Source: Candidatus Thiodiazotropha sp. (ex Codakia rugifera) (GTDB lineage: Bacteria; Pseudomonadota; Gammaproteobacteria; Chromatiales; Chromatiaceae). Taken from it: a DNA stretch of 64,000 nt. Positions 25,745 through 33,498 of this stretch are shown in pieces (the first letter of the stretch is position 1; each line of letters begins with the position of its first letter). The stretch is taken from contig JAHXHN010000007.1 of assembly GCA_025656675.1 (NCBI GenBank), positions 69,040 through 133,039 of the forward strand, written 5' to 3'. A program made the position numbers and the translations under genes. The notes below the pieces were generated by a model. The model made no database searches. It was given only the letters and a program-made list of their open reading frames with translations, and was not told the DNA's origin.

Positions 25745-27133
25745 TTAATAGGACCAAGAAGAGATCACCTCAACCCTATCTTCAGCTTGATTTACAATAA
25801 AGAAGTCGCCCCCAGATAGAATTGTCCTCTCTTTCATAGAGTCAAAAAATGCAGGTAACTCTTCACCAAACTTTTTCTCAATTTGATTACTGATAATCAC
25901 TGCCTTTATCATAAGGCCTTCGTCGATATGTTTGATTATAAGCTGCACTCTGCCTGCAAACTTCTCCTCAAAACAGATGGCCTTGAGTGTATCTTTGATA
26001 ATTCGATAAAGAATCGATTTTCGATCAGCGGTAATTTCGTCCTCATTGAGTGATAAATCGACTTCAACTTCCAGCCCCGTTGTTACTGTATGACACTCTG
26101 AGACCAATGAATTGAGGGCAGCCTTCAAGCCAAAATCATCAAGACTTGGAGGGCGTAAATCTATCGCTACAGCTCTTATCTTATGTGCAGCATTCTGCAA
26201 TACAGGTACGATATCCTGGGAGAGTTGCTTCGCACTACTATCATCATCCATTGTTCCCACTGTCAAAATGTACTTCTCGAGCTGCATCTTCACCCCGGAA
26301 AGAGTCTGTACGACATCCTCATGCAGTTCAAAGGCAATTCGTTTTTTCTCATCTTCCTGGGCATGAATCATCTTGGCAGTAAGAAACTCAAGCATGATCT
26401 TTTTTTCTCTTGTGATACGGTTCTGATCATCGATAATCCGCTCTGATCGCTTAATATGCATGAGTAGGAAAAAGTAGAGAAAAAGCATCAATGCGAATGT
26501 CACCAACACCAGAACAAAAATAGTTTTATCTGATTGTCTCGCATAGCCACTGATATCGTAATAAACCTCCATTACCCCTAGGACCGGTGATGAATTGTTC
26601 GCGCGTATGGGAACATAAGTCGAAACCAGGTTGACATCCTTGGTATTAGTATTAAAAAAACTAAAACTATCCTGGTAATTCAATACTGTTTTTGGGTTTC
26701 CCGCCAACGCAGACTTGAAACCATCATTGTCTTCGTCATCATCATAGGCACTAGCCTTTGAGGAGTACATCACCATTCCAGATGTATCATATAACTTGAT
26801 TCTATCGACATCTGTATCAGCTATCATTTTCTTGATAGCACGCTCAAGCATAGGTTCAAAAGGCATTTTTGATACCATTTTATCCTTATTGAGCTTAGTG
26901 AGATTAAGAAACATTACAAAGTGATCATTGAGTGCATACTCAGTTGCAATCGTCAGCGACTCGTTACTCTGCTTACTGGAGTCTTGTATAATTTGGATGG
27001 TTTTGTATCTAAAGAAAAGCAGTAATATAAATGCAGTCAGAATAATAGCTATAAAACTGATTACGCCATATCTTCTTGCAAGCTGATAGTTGGATTTTGA
27101 AGAAATCTGGAGTTTGTTATTGTTGATGTCCAT
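25745..27133 (-). CDS. Membrane sensor histidine kinase with degenerate ATP-binding domain
   Basis: A 462-residue NarX/DegS-class sensor. Helices at about residues 23-42 and 204-225 flank a periplasmic domain of about 160 residues that resembles a Cache fold (DRIKLYDTSGMVMYSS). The HisKA_3 domain keeps the phosphoacceptor His271 (RIAFELHEDV). The HATPase region is eroded: the N-box asparagines are absent (RIIKDTLKAICFEE, about 377-390), the G1 DxGxG is replaced by ISNQIEKKFG, and only a trace of the G2 region (SMKERTILSGG) remains. It probably cannot autophosphorylate but could act as a phosphatase or partner. It is the last gene of the multicopper operon, after the binding-protein gene. The ATG at 27133 is preferred to an upstream TTG. 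Confidence 0.85.
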   Translation of the reverse strand: MDINNNKLQISSKSNYQLARRYGVISFIAIILTAFILLLFFRYKTIQIIQDSSKQSNESLTIATEYALNDHFVMFLNLTKLNKDKMVSKMPFEPMLERAIKKMIADTDVDRIKLYDTSGMVMYSSKASAYDDDEDNDGFKSALAGNPKTVLNYQDSFSFFNTNTKDVNLVSTYVPIRANNSSPVLGVMEVYYDISGYARQSDKTIFVLVLVTFALMLFLYFFLLMHIKRSERIIDDQNRITREKKIMLEFLTAKMIHAQEDEKKRIAFELHEDVVQTLSGVKMQLEKYILTVGTMDDDSSAKQLSQDIVPVLQNAAHKIRAVAIDLRPPSLDDFGLKAALNSLVSECHTVTTGLEVEVDLSLNEDEITADRKSILYRIIKDTLKAICFEEKFAGRVQLIIKHIDEGLMIKAVIISNQIEKKFGEELPAFFDSMKERTILSGGDFFIVNQAEDRVEVISSWSY

Positions 27134-27162
27134 AACAGTTAACACTAAATATATCCGTATGT

Positions 27163-28803
27163 TTACGGCGCCTTCCAATCCGTAAAGTTAACAAGCTTGC
27201 CATTATCGTCAATCCCAGCCACGTAGAAACCCCTTGAGATAAATCGTTGATCAGGCGCTAAGCTGACCCTTGGGTAGATTGAGGTATAGGGTATATCATC
27301 GATCATGTGTTCAACTTTCTCGATAAAATAGTCCCGAAAAAAATAACCCCTTATGCCTTTTAGCGCATCTCCGGCTACCTTTAGTGAAAAGTATGCATTA
27401 GCCTGAATCTCCAGCGCATCAGAATTATAAATCCTCTTCGATTTAAACCAACCTGTTGATCTCATCAGTAAGCGTTTTAAACGCTGGGGCATTTCCGATG
27501 TATGAATAAACTTTACTGAATCATGTAATCGAGATGGTATTGAATCTGTTGTGGTCCCGTAAAACCTTGTAGAAAGAACAATCTCGGGTGGAGACTTTGG
27601 CATAGTTTTACTCACCCTTGTCAATAACTCATCTGTTTGACTCTGGCCCAGCCACAATACGGCAACCTGATTTGGCTGCAACACTTCAAACTGCTGACTA
27701 GACTCGAGCACATCACTATATATGGCATCAGTAACTGCAATATTTCTCTCTTGTAGCCTTTCACGGAGTGTATTTGCCGCCATCATACTCAATTGATCAG
27801 ATTTATCGACATACTGAATTACATTGACACTCTTTTCACTATCCGAAAGATAGGATGCTATTGCTTCACCCTCATGTGCAGCGCCTTTGTTCAAATAGAT
27901 AGTGTAAAAATACTTTTCAGCCACAACAGGTGACTGTGTGGTAGGGAATAAGCACGGTAGATTCTGACTTTCACAAAAGTTGTGAATGTTATCCCAGCCT
28001 GAAGGCACTAGACCGTTTAGAAGAGCAAAAACCGGCTGTTTTGCATAGTGAGCTTCCAATTGTGATGGCCAGCTCTCCTCATCACCCGTTAACATCCAGG
28101 TATGAATTTGCCATTTCCTATAGGGCTTAAACATCCACTCTTTATGCCACGGTGCATTTTCAGCTCTCTTAGATTCGTATCGTGTCTCAGTATTTTTTTG
28201 CTCTTCATACAGGCTCATCACATCCAGAAGTGCTTTATTATCTTCTTCCTTATTGGATGCAAGTACCACAGTGGCAAAATGAATGGTTGTATCCGTAACA
28301 CCTGGGGATGCTGCCTGCGAAAGTGTACCGAGGTAGGTTGTCAAACCATCAAGCGTCGCCTCATCAATATTATACCTGGGCATAAATGGATCCAATGGCT
28401 CACCATTGACATCGATTCCATCTCTAATTGCCGCCATCAGGGATTGTTTTGTATAGCCTTCACGGTAGATGGGGGGCTCAGGTGGTCGGCTGGTAGGTAA
28501 TTTGAGTGGTTTAAAGAGGATATGGCCTGCAATTGCCGGGACAACTTGTTGGCCTTCCGTAGAGCCCATGCCACTTCTTCTATGGCATGTCTCACAAATT
28601 AATTGATTGCCTTCAACCTGGATATCACCCTGAACAACAGCTTTTACTGGTTCACCGGATGGAAGTAAACCATCGGTATAGAGCTGTTTACCAATCTGAT
28701 ATTGTTTAGAATCAATTTCAGCACAGTTTACCGATGCAGATGAATACCCAACAATGCTAGATACTAGACAAAGCTGAAGAATCCAATTCGTTTTTTTTTT
28801 CAT
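27163..28803 (-). CDS. Cytochrome c fused to a type 1 periplasmic binding protein
   Basis: A 546-residue exported protein. After a signal peptide (about residues 1-28) comes a class I-like cytochrome c domain with one heme site, CETCH (70-74), and a likely axial Met141 in FMPRYN. Residues from about 165 to the end read as a type 1 periplasmic binding fold of the Leu/Ile/Val-receptor kind (for example VNVIQYVDKSDQLSMMAANTLRERL). No transporter genes are adjacent; instead a membrane sensor kinase follows after 29 bp. I infer a periplasmic receptor that reports ligand or redox state to that kinase, or that passes electrons. Its start overlaps the Sco gene by one base. Confidence 0.82.
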   Translation of the reverse strand: MKKKTNWILQLCLVSSIVGYSSASVNCAEIDSKQYQIGKQLYTDGLLPSGEPVKAVVQGDIQVEGNQLICETCHRRSGMGSTEGQQVVPAIAGHILFKPLKLPTSRPPEPPIYREGYTKQSLMAAIRDGIDVNGEPLDPFMPRYNIDEATLDGLTTYLGTLSQAASPGVTDTTIHFATVVLASNKEEDNKALLDVMSLYEEQKNTETRYESKRAENAPWHKEWMFKPYRKWQIHTWMLTGDEESWPSQLEAHYAKQPVFALLNGLVPSGWDNIHNFCESQNLPCLFPTTQSPVVAEKYFYTIYLNKGAAHEGEAIASYLSDSEKSVNVIQYVDKSDQLSMMAANTLRERLQERNIAVTDAIYSDVLESSQQFEVLQPNQVAVLWLGQSQTDELLTRVSKTMPKSPPEIVLSTRFYGTTTDSIPSRLHDSVKFIHTSEMPQRLKRLLMRSTGWFKSKRIYNSDALEIQANAYFSLKVAGDALKGIRGYFFRDYFIEKVEHMIDDIPYTSIYPRVSLAPDQRFISRGFYVAGIDDNGKLVNFTDWKAP

Positions 28804-29570
28804 TATTTCTCTACATCCACAATACTGTGATACTCCTTTACTATATCTTCTGCACTGGCCAATCCATTAATCCTTATCCAAGATGCCTCAGCATCACCTC
28901 GAATCAAAGTAATGGGTTCATGGTTCAATTTTGAACCTCGGAATATATCAAATGCCTTTTCGACCGTCACGACATCATTGTAGCTGCCGGTAAAAAACTG
29001 CCAATTGTCCCGAGCTTTAAAACGCTTGGCGTATTCCATCAACTGCTGTGGTGTGTCATATTCCGGGTCAATAGTGATTGATATCATAGAGACGGACTCG
29101 TCTTTCCCCAAAATCTCCTGAACTTGATGAAAGCTCGCAGATAGTACTGGACAGATAGTCGTACAAGTAGTGAATATAAAATTAAGCATCACCGGCTTGT
29201 CACTATTTAGAAGTTGCGGGAGATGTGTCTTTTCACCTTTATGAGAAGTTAAAAAAACATCAGGAATCGAATAATCGACTTTATCGATTTTATAGTCATC
29301 TTGTTCCATCATCATCCTGTGATGGGCATGCTGATCATGATTCGAATGGTCGCTCATATTCGTAGAGACCATGAATCTATTCGCAGTGGTCATACCATTA
29401 GAGGGTCTGGTGATACAGTCCATCTTAAAAGGTGGTTGAAATACCTCTGTTTGTACGCCAGGTACATCGCTCCGTACGCCTTCGGAAGAGTATGCAGCTA
29501 GCGAAAAAAACATTACCGGCAAAATTAATAAGCCATCACGCATTTTCCTTGAATCAATAAACAACATCAT
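28803..29570 (-). CDS. SCO1/SenC family copper chaperone
   Basis: A 255-residue thioredoxin-fold protein. The copper site is complete: Cys136 and Cys140 in CTTICP, and His217 in KLNHEPIT. The N-terminal part has a signal or anchor sequence (about residues 11-28). It also has an extra His/Met-rich stretch (MSDHSNHDQHAHHRMMM, about 72-88) that could bind further copper. Sco proteins deliver copper to oxidases in the periplasm. Its place among the cupredoxin genes suggests it metallates them rather than cytochrome oxidase; this is inference. A GGAGGGG ribosome-binding site precedes the ATG. Confidence 0.92.
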   Translation of the reverse strand: MMLFIDSRKMRDGLLILPVMFFSLAAYSSEGVRSDVPGVQTEVFQPPFKMDCITRPSNGMTTANRFMVSTNMSDHSNHDQHAHHRMMMEQDDYKIDKVDYSIPDVFLTSHKGEKTHLPQLLNSDKPVMLNFIFTTCTTICPVLSASFHQVQEILGKDESVSMISITIDPEYDTPQQLMEYAKRFKARDNWQFFTGSYNDVVTVEKAFDIFRGSKLNHEPITLIRGDAEASWIRINGLASAEDIVKEYHSIVDVEK

Positions 29571-29593
29571 ACCCCTCCGAATTCCTTTAACAA

Positions 29594-32500
29594 TTACCGC
29601 TTAGATGACAAATTCAACCTGGAATTGTACAAAAACAGGTTTAAAGATAGGAGAAATACCAACAGTAGCAGATCAATGGTACCACCTCCGCCACCACCAC
29701 CACTGCTATCGCCATCACCTGAATCTGTGGTTCCATCATCATCCAGTATGGTCAGTGTTAGGGTACTATTTGCAGTATCTATAACGGCCACTCCAGTTAC
29801 ATTACCTAACCTAAAAGTAATCGATTTATTTCCATCATCTAGGGTGTTATCAATGATCTCTATACTGATATTCTTTTCCGATTCCCCATCTAAAAACTGT
29901 AAAGTTCCTGTTGTGACGTTGAAATCAGTTCCAGAAACAGCCGTCGTGGATTCCACACTAAGGTCAACTGTTACGCTACCCGACAGTACGTTTGTGCGGC
30001 TGATAGTAATGTTTGCCGCAGCTGATGATTCACTAACAGAGAGACTATTCACTGTAAAGGCAAGGATGGCAGAGCTCGACTGTGCTTCATCATCAGTGAT
30101 AGTCAGTTGCGATAAGCTCTGTGTTCCCAGTACAGCACCACCTTGAGGATTAATCAGTTGTAATGCTAACTTTTCATCGCCTTCCAGTTGCGCGTCATTG
30201 ATGATTGCAACATCGAAGGACTTGCTAATTGCCTCTCCTGCAGCAAAACTGATTCTACCGGTACTAAACATGTAGTCTGATGAGGCGATTGCAGAGCCGT
30301 CCATCGTAGTATAATCAACAGATATAGCCCCAGTGGAACCTCCCTCGCGTGATACTGAGATAGTTGCGCTATTACCATCTTCTGAGACTGATTGGATTGA
30401 GTTGGTAAATACCACAGCCCCCGCAGCAGGTGGGTCATCATCATCACTAAGACTGACAACTGCTGAAGCCATATCCCCCAGTAAAGCACCAAATACATTA
30501 CTTAAGGTCAAATTGAATGTTTCAATGCCCTCGAAATTTGTATCATCATTCAGGGTCACATCGAAACTCTTCGAGATTTCACCATCGGCAAAGATAATGG
30601 TGCCGCTGTTAACAATATAATCGTTGCCTGCAGTGGCTGTACCATCACTGGTTGTGTAATTAACCATCGCAACTCCCGTACTACCATTTTGGCGTACGAC
30701 TTCGATTGTCACGCTTCCATTAAACTCATCTGCAGCATAGGTGTTCAGACTGAATTCAATTTGACCTGAAGCCGGTGCCTGATCATCTTCAGTGATAATC
30801 AAATCAGCTGCAGAGTTAGTACCAATTACAGCACCACCAGATGGATTGCTGAGGCTGAGACTGACTCGCTCGTCACCCTCATAGGCACTATCATCCAGTA
30901 CAGCAACTTGAAATGATGCGGTAGTAACACCATTAGCAAAACTCAAGCTACCATTGGTTGCGCTATAGTCCTCACCGGCCATAGCGCTGTTGTCTGAAGT
31001 TGCATAATTGACACTTACGGCACCGCTTGAACCACCTGAACGAGTCACTGAAATTGTTGCGCTACCCCCATTCTCTGTTTGTTGAAATTCAAGCAAACTG
31101 AATTGCAGGCTGCCAGCAACAGGGACTGGATCATCATTTTGGATGGTAACGACTGCCATAGCAGGGGTAGCCAGGATAGCACCACCAGTAAGTGCTCCCA
31201 GATTAGCCATAAACAGCTCGTCATTTTCATAGTTGCTATCATTCAGAAGGGGAATTCTGCAATGTTGCAAGTTTTCACCCTCTGTAAAACTGATACTACT
31301 TTGAGTTGCTGTATAGTCACTTCCAGCCAAGGCACTCGAATCCGCAGTACTGCAAACAACACTGACAGCTCCAGTACTTCCTCCAACTCGTGTTACCGGT
31401 ATCACAACCTCAGATGAGCCCTCAGTCACGCTGTATGCAGAACCGCTGAATTGAATACTGCCGGCTGCAGGTATCGGTTCATTATCAAGGATGGTTATAT
31501 CGGCAAAATCCCTCTCCCCGAGGGAAACAGAGACTGGATTACTCAAACTCAGTACAATCGATTCAGCACCTTCTTGTGTACTGTCATCGGTAATATCTAC
31601 ACTGAAGCTTTTGCTTGTTTCACCATCAATGAAGGATAAACTGCCAGCAGCAGATGTATAGTCACTACCGGCAGTTGCAGTACCATCGCTTACGGCATAG
31701 TCAACAGAGCCACTACCGACACTTCCGTTAATTCTTTGAACCGTGACAAGAATGCTACCTATCCCCTCATCAACCCGATAACTGCTACCACTAAACTCTA
31801 CACTCCCGACAGGTTGAGCGTCATTCTCCTGAATTGTCAACGTAGCTGTGTTTAAAACCCCAACTGCACTACCACTCAAGGTTAAAGTGACGGTTTCATC
31901 ACCTTCAAATACGCCATCATCAAGAAGGTTGATGGTGAACTGTTTACTACTCTCCCCATCGGCAAAGTCCAAAGTGCCTGATACCGCAGTATAGTCTTGT
32001 CCCGCACTCGCCGTACCATCTGAGGTGGAGGCATAATCGATCGAAAGCGCTCCCGAAGTGCCACCTGATCTTTGTACTGTAATCTGTGCGCTGGAGCTGC
32101 TTTCATTGGCTGAATAAGTGGCACTGCTGAATTGTAACTTCTGACCGGGAAATGCCCCGGACTGCGCACCCAAGGTAAAATCATCAGAAAAGAAGGTATT
32201 TGCTTCGTTTCCTGTCTCATCTGATGTCTGAATCAGTAGATTACTGAATCCGGCATCGTCAATGAAACCAAGGAAGGTCCATTCGAAAACGGTCGATTGT
32301 CCACCAGTGAAATCAATGGCCTCAGAGCCGTTACTGGTGAATGCTAATTTTGTACTTGTCGCGCTACGAAACCAGCCTCCGACGCCATATAAAGTTATGC
32401 CATTGGCGGTCAATGTATATTGATCAGGAACCAGATGATTATTTCTTTCATCGACAGGAAACATCATATAGCTGCCATCATGTACATCCCCACCGCCAAT

Positions 32501-32782
32501 ACTGGTGCTAATACCGGCAGCACCACTCGAACTCGGTGCCCAAGTAATGCCCTGCGATGTGACTGTGGCTTCCGGTAAGGAACGAGTACCAACCCAGGCA
32601 TCACCTTCAAAGCTTTCTGATGTCAGATCGACTGTAATGGATGGTAACGAGGCCAGATCCTGTATATATTGAGTTTCTGCGGTCGCATCACAACAATAAA
32701 CAGTAACTGCTGATTGACTTTCAAATGGTATAGCAACGGCTAACAGAGACAATAATCTAAATATAGAAATCCTAGTACACAT
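29594..32782 (-). CDS. Calx-beta repeat surface protein with GlyGly-CTERM-like tail
   Basis: A 1062-residue protein with a signal peptide (MCTRISIFRLLSLLAVA), an N-terminal beta-rich domain (about residues 25-205) and seven tandem Calx-beta domains of about 110 residues. Each has the FEGDE/YEGDE-type calcium motif and SDGTATAGxDY. The C-terminus is a run of seven Gly, then TIDLLLLVFLLSLNLFLY and a basic end, the layout of the GlyGly-CTERM sorting signal. Such proteins are known to be exported by type II secretion and processed by rhombosortase; no rhombosortase gene is in the window. The start is the ATG behind AGGA; a TTG eight codons upstream is less likely. It probably binds calcium and supports cell-surface attachment of the oxidase system. 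Confidence 0.88.
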   Translation of the reverse strand: MCTRISIFRLLSLLAVAIPFESQSAVTVYCCDATAETQYIQDLASLPSITVDLTSESFEGDAWVGTRSLPEATVTSQGITWAPSSSGAAGISTSIGGGDVHDGSYMMFPVDERNNHLVPDQYTLTANGITLYGVGGWFRSATSTKLAFTSNGSEAIDFTGGQSTVFEWTFLGFIDDAGFSNLLIQTSDETGNEANTFFSDDFTLGAQSGAFPGQKLQFSSATYSANESSSSAQITVQRSGGTSGALSIDYASTSDGTASAGQDYTAVSGTLDFADGESSKQFTINLLDDGVFEGDETVTLTLSGSAVGVLNTATLTIQENDAQPVGSVEFSGSSYRVDEGIGSILVTVQRINGSVGSGSVDYAVSDGTATAGSDYTSAAGSLSFIDGETSKSFSVDITDDSTQEGAESIVLSLSNPVSVSLGERDFADITILDNEPIPAAGSIQFSGSAYSVTEGSSEVVIPVTRVGGSTGAVSVVCSTADSSALAGSDYTATQSSISFTEGENLQHCRIPLLNDSNYENDELFMANLGALTGGAILATPAMAVVTIQNDDPVPVAGSLQFSLLEFQQTENGGSATISVTRSGGSSGAVSVNYATSDNSAMAGEDYSATNGSLSFANGVTTASFQVAVLDDSAYEGDERVSLSLSNPSGGAVIGTNSAADLIITEDDQAPASGQIEFSLNTYAADEFNGSVTIEVVRQNGSTGVAMVNYTTSDGTATAGNDYIVNSGTIIFADGEISKSFDVTLNDDTNFEGIETFNLTLSNVFGALLGDMASAVVSLSDDDDPPAAGAVVFTNSIQSVSEDGNSATISVSREGGSTGAISVDYTTMDGSAIASSDYMFSTGRISFAAGEAISKSFDVAIINDAQLEGDEKLALQLINPQGGAVLGTQSLSQLTITDDEAQSSSAILAFTVNSLSVSESSAAANITISRTNVLSGSVTVDLSVESTTAVSGTDFNVTTGTLQFLDGESEKNISIEIIDNTLDDGNKSITFRLGNVTGVAVIDTANSTLTLTILDDDGTTDSGDGDSSGGGGGGGTIDLLLLVFLLSLNLFLYNSRLNLSSKR

Positions 32783-32809
32783 AAAAACTGTCCTGTCATT
32801 TAACAAATA

Positions 32810-33406
32810 TTAGTTAACGGTTAAGTGTTCAGCCTTGAAATCACCGATCACCATCGTGACCTTCTCTCCCGACTTCACATGGGCATCGGGATTGCCGAAA
32901 ACCATATAATAGATCTTATTTGGCCGAATACTCTTGCCACGGTTAGTTGGGCGAAACGCGCCTACCTTAGCGGCCATGGGTACAGGTAGTTTAGCATTAG
33001 ATTTCTCAACCACTAGTAGTGGTTTGATGCGGTGATCAAAGAAGCTGTTAGCCTTTTTTTCATCCAGGACGCGAAAACGGAAGTCGATCATATAACCGGC
33101 AGCGGTTAAACGCAGACTGATCAGCTCAACACCCCACTTTTCCGCAATCTCTTTTGCTGTTTGAGGGGAAACCGGAGAGGGAAGTTTGACAGGCTTAGCA
33201 ATCGGAGGTTTCCAGTCCTTGAAAATAGGTTGCTGCGATTGGGTGACAGTCGCCGGGCTTTCAGCACTTTTTGCAACGGAAGAGGTAAAAGCCATCAACA
33301 CCGTCATACAGATAACCAATACCATGATAATCAAAAGTGGATGACCTTTAGGGTGACTTTCCTGGTCATCCATACTTCGCTTAACGGAATTGTCAGGGTT
33401 TTTCAT
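32810..33406 (-). CDS. Membrane-anchored periplasmic protein, unknown function
   Basis: A 198-residue protein with a polar start (about residues 1-22), one membrane helix (about 23-44) and a Pro-rich linker (PPIAKPVKLPSP). A compact domain follows, with GVELISLRLTAAGYMIDFRFRVLD and a C-terminal beta-rich part (KIYYMVFGNPDAHVKSGEKVTMVIGDF). There are no Cys and no metal motif. I do not know the function. It sits between the third cupredoxin gene and the Calx-beta gene and is likely co-transcribed, so it may anchor or assemble the complex in the membrane. The ATG behind AGGTG is chosen over a GTG two codons upstream. Confidence 0.78.
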   Translation of the reverse strand: MKNPDNSVKRSMDDQESHPKGHPLLIIMVLVICMTVLMAFTSSVAKSAESPATVTQSQQPIFKDWKPPIAKPVKLPSPVSPQTAKEIAEKWGVELISLRLTAAGYMIDFRFRVLDEKKANSFFDHRIKPLLVVEKSNAKLPVPMAAKVGAFRPTNRGKSIRPNKIYYMVFGNPDAHVKSGEKVTMVIGDFKAEHLTVN

Positions 33407-33457
33407 GAACACCTACCCTTATAGCTCATACTGTTACTGCTTGCCTGTTATTTGACA

Positions 33458-33488
33458 AATCAACCCCTGGAATAACCAGGAGTTGATT
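33458..33488 (-). repeat. Strong intra-operon hairpin after the third cupredoxin gene
   Basis: AATCAACCCCTGG pairs with CCAGGAGTTGATT around AATAA: 13 bp with one mismatch and a 5-base loop, directly after the stop codon at 33499. There is no T-run, so it is more likely an mRNA 3'-end stabiliser or processing site than a full terminator. Confidence 0.65.
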
Positions 33489-33498
33489 GCCATCAACA

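Noticed and set aside
25629-25798. Open frame through the 130-bp hairpin element (starts MKRLEKQKRG)
   Set aside because: It runs across the hairpin into the 3' end of the kinase gene on the other strand; no ribosome-binding site and no recognisable product.
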